Below are positions 43,201 to 55,371 of a stretch of DNA of 64,000 bases, piece after piece. Source of the stretch: Puffinus mauretanicus (lineage: Eukaryota > Chordata > Aves > Procellariiformes > Procellariidae); contig JAJKFH010003680.1 in the NCBI GenBank assembly GCA_023333565.1, positions 806,001 through 870,000 of the forward strand. The letters are read 5' to 3'. How positions within the stretch are numbered: position 1 is the first letter of the stretch; every line of letters begins with the position of its first letter. The notes beneath the pieces were generated by a model. The model was given only the letters and a program-made list of their open reading frames with translations. It was not told the origin of the DNA and searched no databases. The translations under genes and the position numbers were made by a program.

Positions 43201-46200
43201 TACATCATATGGGAGAATATAAAAATGCTTATTTAAAAATTAAGTTAAAATTAAATTTGGTGTCTCAATTTGTGTTTCTGCTTTCTCCTGTCTAAATCTT
43301 AGCACTCATTTGTTTGTCTGTCTGAGGGGTTACCCAGCGTATTTTGTTTTGACAGACATACATGCTACCCAACTATGAAAAAGGATTACAGTTTTATTAT
43401 CTGTCATATAGCATGCCCATTACACAAAGTTAATCACCTTTTAACGAGACAGACCTGCGCTTCATAGCAAGGGATCCAGCCAGGCAGACCTCAGCAACAT
43501 CCCTCTAAGGGGAGCAGATACACAGGACATTTCCCTGATTGCCCTCTAGCACTGTTAGCAAAACAAGCATCAAAGCTGCACGACTGCCTTACTTTCTTCC
43601 CTTTCTTGGCTCCATGGGCACTAGCGGTATGTTTTTGTTTTTCTGTTAATTTTGTAGAAACAAGAGAAGGGAGGCGCCTTTTCTCATGGTAACATTTCAT
43701 GTTTCCAGGCTGCTTTGGTTTCCCAGGCTGTGTTAAAGGTAAACAAAATAGACAAGACAAGGCTAATGGGTTGAGGACTTGACGTTTTCATCCTGTTTTT
43801 TGAGTCTCTTTCAAGTAAACCTTTGAGGGCTTCTACTAACCTCATTACCATTGGTCAGTCAAGCCTCGCCAAAGTAACATGCATCGACTGGGCTTTAGCC
43901 GAGATGCCTTTAAGCTGAGAGTCAATAGTCGCTGCTTTTGTTAAACTTCAGTGGCATGCTGCAGGTTACCTGGCTGACCTTGACCATTCTGGTCTCTCCT
44001 CGTTCTCCTTTTCTCTCCTCCTCAGCGATTTTACTTGGTATCTCTTCTGGTTCTGACAGCTTTTCAGTCCTTCTTGGTTCTCCAAGTGCCAAATGGTTTC
44101 TCTACACTTGGAAGCAGTTCTGCAGCAATTCTTCATTTCTCATAAGATACCAGTGAGTTCAAGCGCACAGTTCTCACAGTTGGGAGATGCATTAGTGTAA
44201 CTTTCAGTGTGGCAACTGAGGTGGTCATGGAAGACAATACTACAATCTTTTCTTTTTTTTCAATCTACTCATTACAACTACTAAAGTAATTAGAAAACTA
44301 TACGCTCTTTATTTCTTCAAAAATATGTCATATACTCAAGCAAGCTTATCTCCTGCCTTTGGAAATGTGCAAATAAGGGTAGGAGAAGGGAACAGTTGCA
44401 GCTTTTAAGTTGCCTGGTGGTGGGTTACCTTGACTTGTACTTTCACGTTTGGTGTTATATTTTGTGATGTACATTACAGTTACATCAAGGGAGGCTACAA
44501 GGAATAAACATATGTAGTTATATCAGCATTTGTAAAAATCTAACACTCCAGAAGAAAGGAACCCCAAACAAGCATATGATGTAACACCTGTGCACACACA
44601 ATGGAACATGTATCTTGGAAGGTGCCTTAGGAAATTTATTCAAGGAACAAGATAAGCACCAAAGGTCAAAATCTACCCATAACCCAAAGAGGACTGAGCT
44701 ATGCACAGCACTGTTAAGAGTTTGGGCACTGCTGACTATTGATCTACCACTGAGTGTTGCCTGTAAGAGCAACACCATGCAAGCCATTCAGCCTACTTTC
44801 TTATGTTGAAATAAAAGACCCATAAAGGGGCACTTTTATCTTACAGACAATTCTTTATTTATAGAATGGATTGCTATGACTCCCTAACTGAGAGAGCGCA
44901 CAGATTTCTATTCCAGGGCATCCCCACATTGTCCTGTGATGCAATTGTTACAGAGTGCTAAAACCAGTCACTCCTTCTTGTGTTAAAAAATAGGAGTGTG
45001 ACTGTCTTTTGATGCTCTGTATAGCACAAAGATGAGCTCTATATGTCAGAGCTGCCAGGAGTTTACAAGTTACGGACCAGCCTCTCCATAAAGATCAGAT
45101 TCATTTGCAAATCAGTTATCACTCACCTAAATAAGGAAATAACAATAATATAAATACGTAGTATATCATAGGTATTATATTACATTTGAGGGAGAAAGTT
45201 ATTTTCTTCTTGCCTGTAGTGCATTTGTGTCACACTGTCAAATGTTTATTAAAAAAAAAAAAGAAAGCTCCCATTGGCACATGATAACATGCTTAAAGGG
45301 GTTTTGGCTACAACTAAACACCGAGTATCATGAGATCTGTGATGAAATCATGGGAACTAACAATGATTGTTGCACGGCAGAGACTCCAGGGCCTTTTGCT
45401 GATACATTCAGCTATCAGACGTGCAACTAGCCACCTGTCTGGCTTCAGCATTTTCTCTTATTTTCTCCTGACACCATAAGCATAACTTAGTCAGCTACAT
45501 AAATTCTTGCAAAAAAAAAAATTGCTCACAGGCAGGTTTCATCTTTTCTAAAATTGTTTTTGGTACTGATTTTTTTTTTTATATCTTACTAATAGAAAAT
45601 TCAGAAAAATAAGACCGGTTGCTTTGAGAAGCTAGACTGCACTTGGGATTTTTGGGACTTCCAGTCTCCTTGTTGAAATGCAAGTCAGAGCTGGGGGTCC
45701 TATCCCTGAAATACAGTTGCCTATCCTAATCTTCAGATCCTGGAATAAAAGCATTTTTTTGGCTCTGCAGCAGATTGCCTGGAGAGTTTTCGCCATGACA
45801 CGGGCCTTCCATCTTCCTCAGGCAACTGTGCAGGGTAAATGGAGACACCAAGGATCCTTGGAAGACCGCTGCAAAACTGGGGTAGATGCCAGGTTCCTGG
45901 AACAGTCTACCATCAATCCAGACAGTCTCAGGAAGAGTTTGCTGGACCCAAGATATCATGAGTTAAGCGTTTTAGGCTTCACTAATTAGCACTTGCTGCA
46001 ATTTTACTCTAGGGTCTCATTTTTGCTGGAAGTAACGGCAGCTGCTGCCTCTCCAGAGGAGCCTTCAATCTTGTGGAGAAAAATCTCAAGAGTCACTATA
46101 AAAGGAGCGAGACATTTGGTCTGCTACTAGGCCAAAACCTTAGCTCTTTGTGAGGAGTAGAAGAGCAAGGCATAATACGTGAATTAACCACTGCCATCAA

Positions 46201-48587
46201 CTCTCCTTGGTCATCAGGGAGGCAATGGACAACCCTCAACCTCAGGGAAGTTTCGCTGCTTTTTCTACAAAACAGAGATCATTTGTGTATTGGTGGCTGT
46301 CAGATCTAATATCAGATTGTTTTAAAAGTCTGTTACTCTTGTATCACAACTTATTGTATAAATTTGGAATCAGCATTGAACCATATAGCTGTAAACGTTT
46401 AGAAAGGTGTCTCTGATATACCTCACGCAATGAGACAGAAGAGTAACAGAAAGAGTAGTGCCACACTGATACTTACACTATGCACTACTTTGGCATGGAT
46501 CTACCATAAATTAGGTTTAGAAAGTGAAACTTTACAGTGAATGTACTTATACCATGGACGAATTTGACCAATTTCAAAGATATATAGTACATCCTCTTGG
46601 AGCAATTAGATAAAAATTAGCAGAACTTCCAATGCAAACTAACTTGTAAAATTTTATGAGTCTTGGCTTGGCTATAAAATAGAGTCATAAAAATCTAAAA
46701 GACACTTAACGCAGTGTCTCTTACATATTGAGAAATGTATTGAGTCACACACAGAAAAGTAGTAGTGAATTAGCCAGTAGTAAGTAGTTAAGGAATTAGA
46801 TAAATATCTGACTCTCTAAGAAACAATACATTATTTATGTTAGATAAAAAAGAAACACCTGCAGGGAATTTTAGGGAAACCTAAGGAGAGTTAACAACCG
46901 AGCAATGCAGTAGCAGATTACACTTAGAATGGCTATTGGATGAAGAAATGAAATTACTCACCTAAGATTATAACATATTTCAAATTCACTATATCCAGGT
47001 GTCATTGTGGGTACCTTAGGAAAAAAATGCTTAGAAACATTAATGCTTACAGGTTAACAAAAGCAAAGAAGATCCCTACAGAATCATGCACTCTTCATAA
47101 ATATTTGGAATGGTCAACTTGTCTTTGAATATTGCCTTGCACACCAGCCAAGGTATTTGAAAAAATGTGTAATGAAAACAGTAAAGTCTAAAAATAAGAA
47201 AGTAAAGTCTCAAAATAAGATTTTAGAAATAAGAAGATATGAAAATATCTGTGTCTGAGAGGGATTAGCAGATGAACAGGAGGAGGGATTTATCACAGAT
47301 ATGCTTCACGTATCGTACTCATGAATTGTCATATATGACACAAGTCTTATGCTAAATACAGGGTTTGGGAAGAAACTTTCAAAGGCCAAATTTTCCATAA
47401 ATATATTTCTTTTTTCCTGTCTATAAGACCTCTCTATATTGACTATTGTCTCAAAAAGACAGCCTTCTGAAGAGAAAGATGGATGCATGCCAGTACCTTA
47501 ATTTCTACCTTCCTAGAAGAGGAAAAAGCTACAATATCTAAAATATGCTCGTCACAAAACCTGAATCAAGAATTCCATTGATGCCCCATGATCTGGTTCA
47601 GCCCATTAGAGAGAGCACAGATGGGAACTTCAGAATGTGGATTAAAGCTTTTTCTGCACATTGCAATGCCTTCCCAGCATCTTTAATGAAATTCCTCTTG
47701 AGATATGAACATTAAGCTGTGTTCCTTCTGGCCTGTTCTTCATCAGATGGACTAAAATTTTGCCCTCAGACTTTATTAATGATTCTGCTGATGATACATG
47801 AGATGAAACAAAGCACAGCTCATTCCACAAAACCAGCATTTACTTTTCTAGGCTAGGAGAAACATATTAAAATTGGCGATGACAGCTAGTTCTGTTAGAA
47901 AATTAATGATATGAGGCTCAAAGTACTGATTGCATATCCATAAGAGGTTTCATGTTCAAAGGGCTAACATTTGATTGAACTGAGTTTATATTTAGAAAGA
48001 TGGGATCTGTTTCTTTCAAGCACTATGTTAGATTTGGATGAATTTCTTTTAAATGCATTTCACATTTCCTTACTTTTTTCCTGCAATATTTTGCATGCTT
48101 TTGTACATCACTTAAAAAAACATTTTGAACTTTCAGAAGGCTAAAAGTTTTAAGACCTGACTGAGCAAACTGGACCATCAATAGCTGGAAATTTTGCTTT
48201 CCCCTATTTTCAACTGAACTGAAAACATTTGAATTGTTTGTGAACCTTTGTGTGTATATTTTAGTGTTTGCAGTAGGAATGGCATTCTGGGCATGCCCAC
48301 CTGTTCCTGCCTTGCAGCAATCCTCCAGTAATGGGCAACTCGGGACACTGTAGACCTTCTCACTAGGGAAAAGATAAGTAATTGGCTACAAAAAAAGTCA
48401 TCATTTCTATTGCCTAAATCTAAGGTGCTTTTTAAAATGACCAACAGTGTCTGCAGTTTGATCAGAACAGCAGCAAGAAAAATAAAGCAATAAAAACCCA
48501 ATAATCAATTCAGTCTTGTTATATTTATTCTGGCATCTTGCACTGCAGCTCAATATTACTGCATTTGGTAGAGCCTAAAGCATGGCC
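40216..48587. other. Intronic sequence without identifiable element
   Basis: AT-rich, with A or T runs near 41109, 45250, 45512 and 45571. A 21-bp unit is repeated twice at 47180-47221. No gene or transposon recognised. Open frames such as 45678-45989 (plus) show no known motif. Confidence 0.55.
47180..47221. repeat. 21-bp tandem duplication (two copies)
   Basis: AGTAAAGTCTAAAAATAAGA plus A is followed by AGTAAAGTCTCAAAATAAGA plus T, one internal difference. Confidence 0.8.
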
Positions 48588-48592
48588 TTACA
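48588..48592. repeat. Left target-site duplication of short LTR element (TTACA)
   Basis: TTACA precedes the TG start and is repeated at 48884-48888. Confidence 0.75.
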
Positions 48593-48883
48593 TGTGGAGA
48601 AGAATTCTGGAATCGGGAGTTTCGGATAGGACTTTGGCAATGCTACAAAACCATAAACAAAAAAGGGGGAGATGTGGAGAAGAATTAAGAGGTGGCCTAA
48701 TGAGTACCAGCTGATTCAAGAACAGAAACAGGTGAAGGGAATTATGAGCAGACATGTGATCGTTGCTGGAAGGAAGATATAAGAGAGGCAACGGAGAGAG
48801 ACAGGGGAGAGAGGTGCAATGGAGAGAGAGATGGTAGGGCTGCCCTGTTATGATAAAGGCTGTATCTATCATCAGTTGCAACA
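48593..48883 (+). mobile_element. Collapsed LTR retroelement: 5' LTR stub, polypurine tract and 3' LTR
   Basis: The element begins TGTGGAGAAGAATT at 48593, diverges for about 60 bp, reaches a polypurine tract AAAAAAGGGGGAGA at 48659-48672, and then begins TGTGGAGAAGAATT again at 48673. The second copy continues as a full-looking LTR of about 211 bp to GTTGCAACA at 48883. It contains a TATA-like GATATAAGAG near 48775 and a weak poly(A)-like GATAAAGG near 48852. TTACA flanks both ends. The simplest reading is a provirus whose 5' LTR and nearly all of the interior were lost, leaving the first 14 bases of the 5' LTR and the last 60-odd bases before the 3' LTR. No coding sequence remains. Family not recognised. 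Confidence 0.75.
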
Positions 48884-48888
48884 TTACA
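48884..48888. repeat. Right target-site duplication of short LTR element (TTACA)
   Basis: Matches 48588-48592. Confidence 0.75.
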
Positions 48889-51800
48889 GATTGTTTCAGA
48901 CCTCCGGTATGCAGCTAGCATAGATTCCCACCATAAAGTTCCTTGAGCAAAATTAATAAGTTAGTTGACCAGATTCTCTAAACAAGGTGTAATGGCTTTG
49001 TCAGCTTCATTTTGGTATGGCTGTCATATGCTATCACCTAAAGGAGTGTCATGAATTTAAGTTAATCTTGAGCACGTGGATGGGGAGGAGGTGACCGTTT
49101 GTTTCTGGGCTGAAAAATGAACACCTTGAACAATTAACTGCTGTGCAGGCATAGGTGCAAACATGTTCACGTTATTCTGCAGTGTGCCTAGTCCTCCCAA
49201 ATTACGAAAATCGAAAACATTCAACGCTCCCACCAGTGGCTGACAAATCAAAACTAAAACCACGTAGGCAAGCTGGAAACCAGCCACATGGAAAAGAGCT
49301 CCTTCAAGTAGCTTAGCCATACAGCCACTTTTGCTTCCTATTTAATCTGAAATACTCTCACTCCCTCAGAATAAAAAAAAATAGTGGCCATTAGTACAGA
49401 GTAATTTCGTTATGCTTAATAGCTACCAATGCATTTTTCTTCCAATGATTTGTCCCAACACTTTTGAATCCTTACAAAATTTTAGCACCCACAGTATCCT
49501 ATGGTAGGACTTCCACAGTTAATTGTGCTTAACTTCTCATTTCCAGCCTGCATTTTGCTGCCTGTGTCTTATTTGTTTATTCCAGTGCTGACATCGTCCT
49601 TCAGACAGAATACTTCTTCTTCCTTACTGATGTTTATGTGAATCCTAACTACCTCAATAAACTAAATTTTAAGGCAGAATCCTGAAATTAAGTTATTTCC
49701 ACAATGCTCAAATCAGCGCTGAATAGAGATAACCAAGACAGTTCAATATGTTATTTGAGTACCAAAAGTAGCACAGCAGTCTCCCTTGGCTCAGGAGGGT
49801 AAATTAACCCAAATGAAGAACCACACTGACAGAATATTTTTGTGCAGCAGTATATAGTACTTTAAGACCATATGAAGAAAATGTGAACATATAGAGCAAA
49901 ATCTATCAAAGATTGCTACGCTGGGATCAAGTCACAGCATCGATTCTTTCTTCACATTCACAGGGAAACACACATTCATACCATGCATTGGCATTGATGC
50001 CAATGTTGTAGCATCTCTGTATTAAGGAATCCTGCTTGCCGAATGTGCTTGATCAAACCAGACTGGTACACAGAGTGGGAAAGAGCTGTTGCATCACACA
50101 GCAGCTCTGCATTATGCCATTGGGCTCAACTTTTCACATAAACAGCGTGCTAAGCGCATGTCTACGTAAGGACTGCAACAACAGACACACACGTACCACG
50201 TGCCCTAATATGCCAGATGATTCATCTCATCACGTCACCTGAAGCACATACAAAACTTGCACAGAGAGTAGAGAGGTTTCAAATTATTTCAACACTTTCT
50301 AATTCCCATAAGCAAAGAGACTAGAGAGCTCCAGGAACTGTTCTTGAACAAGATTTTCAACAGGAAGGGGTAGGTAGGTTTTAGTAACCACTGTTAGCAC
50401 ACTGAGATGTGTTTTTTGTTTATAAGCCACTGTTTTCTCTGTATTCATCCTGGCAACCGGACCAAGTAGAGCTCAGTATTCCCACCTAAGGAACAGCAAC
50501 TGTCCCCAGAGCAACAACGGGGTTAGGGTGTGAATTAGTTGGCACTAGAGGAAAATACTCTAGAAACGATTTGAGATTAGTTTCACATTCTGAAATATCA
50601 AGGGAAATTTATATAAAAAGTAAGAAATTTCAAATATTAACCTTGTGTGTAGAGATGCAGGGAATATTGCCCAAAATTCATGCTTTTTTGTGCTTGCCTA
50701 CAGTGGAAACTGCAGAGATTTGTCTGTGTGCTGGGGAACAAACGAAAGGGATGCAGAGGGAAGCGGTGCTGTGCTGTGAATTCTACAACCATTTTTATTT
50801 TATTCAAAATTCTTGGAATCCATAATCAGCGTGTCCCCTCAGAAACTTGTCATAGCAGGCGGTAACAAATCATTCAGGCATTCACTCAGTCATTCACTTC
50901 GTAAGTCCCACTGAGTGCCATGTACCTTGAGACTGCTATGAACGTACACAACACTGAAAATACAACCGAGTTATGAAACAAACAAATCACATAGGAGATG
51001 TCCTACTATTATGACAACAGTAGTGCTAAAAGTGTTCAAAGAAAAGAACACAATCAAGTATGAACCTAAAGAAATAAACTCTTGTTATCAACATGACCAA
51101 AAATGTTGACAAAACTATAAAACATTATTTTAATATTCCTCCATGGGTTTTTCCATCTGGCAAGAAACAATAAAGAACGCACACAGAAACTGTGACACAT
51201 TCAGCTTCTGTTTGATTCTGTGTAATCTCTATCTTCGTAGAGGGTAGTACATGTATGATGGTATACATGTATGTTTTCAAGAGCAGAAGGGCTCCAAGCT
51301 AATAGATCTAAATTAGGAGGAACCTCTGCAAATCGAGATGCATTTGAAACTTTGCCATGGAGCGGAGCCTTCTGAAGTTCACACTGATATTCTCTCTCTT
51401 TAAATAAAAAACCCCAGAGCATAACTTACTTGCATTCAGCAACTGTCTAGCTATTAGGGAATGTAAGGTTTGAAGCGACTTCCCTGTCTATTACAGTTCA
51501 CCTTCTTTGGATATTGCTAGCTCAGGACCTATCAAATTTATGTGGTAGATTTAATTAGTATCTTTGGACTGGGATTTAATTTTTAAGATCCTTTCCCAGT
51601 ACATCAACAAATCAACAGCAGCTTGCTGCAAGGTAAGAGTAGCTTTATGCAGTAACTAAAGATGGCTGAAGTGCATATAGTTCAGTGACAAGCGTTCATT
51701 AGCAGTAAAGCTCATTCAGGAGGTATCAGCTCCTCTTCAGTTGAGTATCCGTATATTCCACACACATCTGAATTAAACACACCACTGTGTATTTTTGCCC

Positions 51801-52593
51801 AAGCTCACTTATGTACATAGGTCACAAAAAATAGCAACATAGTGATAATGTTTTGGGGGAAAGGGAGGTGTTTACACTGGCAGAATTTTAAAAAACATTT
51901 TCCTGGGGAAAAAGAAGAATACACCCTGGATCAGCTGGAATTCAAATCCGGTTTCTGATTATCACAGTAATATTGGACCTCAAGATTAACTTACCTGACT
52001 TTTGTTTTCCATCCATTTCACCAATGTATTTGTTTTGCCTATTAGGTAGGTTTTAAATATATCAACAACACTACATACAATACAACATAGGGACTACTGG
52101 ACAAGCTGAGCTATAAAAGGAAAATGAGATTTACAGTAGTTACACCATTTATTTTTATTATGGAACAGACAGGCATTACCATGCTACTTGCTATAAACTC
52201 AGATGTTCAGAGATGGCTGGGCTTGTCCCCAAGCCGTGCACCTCTACAAGAAAACTGCAATTTCTATTCTCATTTGCATGTCACATGATTGTATATATTA
52301 ACATAGCACAGACTGGCATGAATAGCTGTTCCTGCTGGAAATGTGACTATAGTATCAACTAAAAAGGCTGGTTCTAGCAAAAATAACACAGTAAATCTAC
52401 AGAAAACTTCATGGCATAAGTCCATTGTCCAGGAGTGCTAGAGAGGAAGACAAAAATCCCCCGAATATTTAAGCAAACCTGAACTTCCTATACCTGTTGT
52501 GGAATGGTTGAACAACCTGACGGAAATCAGAATTAAACTTGTGCCTCTGCATACTAGTCATATACAACAATAAGGCATCAAAGCAGTACTTAC
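48889..52593. other. Intronic sequence next to the 83-nt exon
   Basis: No transposon recognised. A minus-strand open frame at 49057-49320 (87 codons) starts with a hydrophobic stretch (FQLAYVVLVLICQPLVGAL) but resembles no family I know. The rest is ordinary AT-rich sequence. Confidence 0.55.
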
Positions 52594-52676
52594 AGCTAGA
52601 GAATATCAGTGGACACGAGTGTTCATCCATTGGGAAGTTGTGCAGCTGCAGCTGGCACTCAGCATTGATGGTAAGC
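52594..52676 (-). CDS. GABRG3: GABA-A receptor subunit gamma-3, 83-nt Cys-loop exon (usually numbered exon 5)
   Basis: This exon encodes the signature Cys-loop of pentameric ligand-gated channels. The minus-strand translation is [14 protein letters not shown] followed by [13 protein letters not shown]. The two cysteines are 13 residues apart and flank the FPMD motif, as the family requires for the loop that couples ligand binding to gating. The acceptor is ctccatag|GCTTACC and the donor is TCTAGCT|gtaagt. The length of 83 nt is the conserved size for this exon. Its first base completes the Arg codon (AG|G) begun by the 221-nt exon, and its last base starts the next codon (Tyr in the family), so both phases fit. 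It lies 2,281 bp downstream of the 221-nt exon. It is too short to stand out as an ORF and was found by expecting it in the gene. Confidence 0.97.
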
Positions 52677-54957
52677 CTATGGAGAAACCAAGCGTCTGTT
52701 ACTACACATCAGCACAATGAACAGTCGGAGGAGGAGGCAGGGTGATCTTAGGTATCAGGCAAGAGCGCTTGGACATCTGTACTTAAGGCCTGAAACGAAA
52801 GGACTATATTTGCAGGTTGTTCATTGGCTATTTAAGCCTGATCCAAACCAATAATAATTATCTAAAACCACAAATAATTTCATCACATCATTAAGAGTTT
52901 CTTGATCCCAAGAAATCTGCGCATATGTTTTTCTCTAGACAATTCATCATTGAAGGACATGGGGTGAAAATAACTATTCTTTACAAAAATAACAGGAGAT
53001 ATGGCTGATGTGGCGGTATGTAATTCCACAAAATTAAAATTTCATAAAGAATCTTACAAGGAATATTCTCTGCATTTACTTATAATGTGAACTTAAAATT
53101 CTTTCAGTCATTTTGGGCTGTCTCTCAAAAACTTAATAAATCTCTGTATGCCATTCTCTGTTGTACAGATGTAACAAACAGATCAGCAGAAATTTCTTCA
53201 ATCCCACTTGAAAGTGTGTTTTACGTGATATCCCTAACACAAAGGACACTATGAATGGAGCTGATTTTAAAATGACTATTAAACCACATAATCTTTAGTC
53301 TGATAGCTTACAAAGTAAATCTAGTTACTCAGGTAGATGAGCATTAAGTGCTAGTTTATTATACAGGCTTTTTCAGGAAACAGACACATTAATTGCATGC
53401 CTGAATTTATGCAGCAAGTGTGGGGCATGAGGTTTTTTTGTTGGCTTCTTTTTTTTCTTTCATTTTTTAAACTAATTCAAAAGCTAACAAACCGGATGGG
53501 GAAAGGTTTGTGTCTCAGATTTAGGATGGCACAGAGAAAACCTCTGCCTTGGAGAAGGTCACCTGTGAGGAACTTAACAGCGTTTTTGCACTGACACGAA
53601 GAGGATCTGCAGTGTTACAGCAGGAGTGCATTCACACCCAAAAGTGGGCAGGGAAGAGGATGGAAAGGCATGGAGCATGATTGAGCCCTGTACATTTTCT
53701 CCTGAATACAGAACACTCATCAACACCTGACAGTACCAGGACATACAATAGTTACTGCTTCCATGCCATACCAATTCTGTGTGCTCACTTAAGTCAGATA
53801 AATTGTTATTGAATTACACAGTATTATTAATGAACAATGATCTTTCTAACAGCTTCTCCTATGTAAAAAGGAGGCTGACCTGAGTGGGTGAAAAGGACTC
53901 AAAACATCTTTCACAAACTAAAAATGCTCATTCAAACAATCCACTGGGTCAAGTATTACTCCTTTTTAGCTGTTTTAGACCAAATCTGCAGTCCCTTCAA
54001 CAAATAATTTCTTTAGTGATAGGTATGAAAGTCTAACTACTATTAGGTAGATACTTAACTTGCCCTGAAATAGGACTTAATAGAAAAAAAAACAAAACAA
54101 AAAAAATCAACAACCCAACCAAGAGGGTATTGGACATCCTAATCACCAAAGACTTTAGCTAAAGGCTATTGAAATAAGGAAGCGTGAGCCTAAGAAGGGA
54201 AGGGCACTAAAAATGTCAGTAGCATTTCCAGCTGTTTAATTCCTTTCTTATTGTTTGCCAAAGACTTGCTGTTGGAGCCCAACTGCAATTGCAAGTATGA
54301 CCAGAATATGCTGAGCACAATCACTGAAGAAAATGTAGTGTAAAAGGGATGTTTCTGAAAAAGTTTGCCATGTGGAATACGACTTATGGCAAAACTCTCT
54401 GCTGAGCAATTCATCTCTTCTGTAAGTAAACACATATTTTGATTTCCACAGGCATTTCTTATCAAATATATACAGTATTTCTAACACCATACAGTTGATG
54501 GTATCACAAAGATTAGAAAAACTCTAAAAGCCTTTCCTCCAGCAATTCACCCTTGTGATGAGATGTGACAGACTATCTTTCAGAGTGACTGACTTGAACA
54601 ATCAAGTATTGGCATTAGCATGAATCTAGAAATACTTTATCCAGCCCTGCATCTATCTCTGATCAGAAAGGTTTCTGACAGGTTTTATGGGACTACATGC
54701 TCCTGATTTTATTTCGAGCACTAAAAAGCCCAACTTCTACAATTTAGACAGGCCTATTTCCAATTCTCAAGGTTTCTTTTTTAGAAAGACTCTGGTTTTT
54801 AAACTCTGCAGTATTGAATATTTCAGTATTTGTCAAGCACGGTCAGGTAAGCATCAGGAAGAAAACAGCAGAGGAGAACAAAGATACTGCTGAAAACTAC
54901 TACTACTATGCCAGAGGGGGCAGAAGTTCTCAGCCCTGCACGCCGCTGAGTGCTCAC
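52677..54957 (-). other. GABRG3: Complete intron between the two GABRG3 exons
   Basis: This intron is bounded by GT (gtgag) after the 221-nt exon and AG (ctccatag) before the 83-nt exon. It is 2,281 bp and AT-rich. I see no recognisable transposon, only T-rich runs near 53441-53467 and an A-rich run near 54083-54110. Short open frames inside it show no family resemblance. Confidence 0.9.
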
Positions 54958-55178
54958 CTGAGGGTGTACAAGATCTTGCCGTCATTCCATATGCGGAGGA
55001 GCTGGTTGGGGGTGGTGATCCAGTGAGCCTCCGCTGTCTTTGAGTTACGAAATATCGTGTCCGGGACCCAGATCAAGCCAACCATGTTGCTGTTCAGAGT
55101 CAGTATCTTCATGGTGCTGTTGAAGCGAAGACGGCTATCTGTCCACGTCTGGGCAAAAAATATATCAATTTGATATTC
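54958..55178 (-). CDS. GABRG3: GABA-A receptor subunit gamma-3, 221-nt internal exon (usually numbered exon 4)
   Basis: This exon encodes part of the extracellular ligand-binding domain of a GABA-gated chloride channel subunit in the neuronal membrane. Read on the minus strand, translation starts [12 protein letters not shown] and ends [14 protein letters not shown] plus two bases of an Arg codon. Visible features are the loop D segment with the FF pair (DIFFAQTW), an N-glycosylation sequon (NST in RFNSTMK), and the pLGIC strand [17 protein letters not shown]. The residues LIW after NMVG and NSKTAEAHW, recalled from family sequences, point to gamma-3 rather than gamma-1 or gamma-2. The acceptor is ttgcag|GAA and the donor is CTCAG|gtgag. 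The length of exactly 221 nt is the conserved size of this exon in GABA-A subunit genes. It starts in phase 0 and leaves two bases for the next exon. The frame is intact, with no stop or frameshift, so this is a functional exon rather than a pseudogene. Confidence 0.97.
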
Positions 55179-55324
55179 CTGCAATGAAAGCATGATACGC
55201 AAACTGAAATTAGTTCCATACTTCCCACTACTATTTGGTCTTTGATCAGGTCTATCTGGGTGTAGAGCGGCAGGATATGTTCAAGCCAATGGAGAATGTT
55301 TCCTTTTTTTACTGCCTGAAGAAA

Positions 55325-55371
55325 TTTTTTTTTCCTTTTTTTTTTTGTTTTTTTTTTTTTCTTTTTTTTTT
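55325..55371. repeat. T-rich tract upstream of the 221-nt exon
   Basis: About 47 bases of nearly pure T with only CC, G and C interruptions, lying about 150 bp from the exon acceptor. On the transcribed (minus) strand it is poly-A, so it is not the splice-site pyrimidine tract. It may be a length-variable microsatellite. Confidence 0.85.

Noticed and set aside
51935..51960. tRNA-like B box (GGAATTCAAATCC) suggesting a tRNA or SINE
   Set aside because: It departs from GGTTCGANTCC, and no A box or cloverleaf could be found around it.
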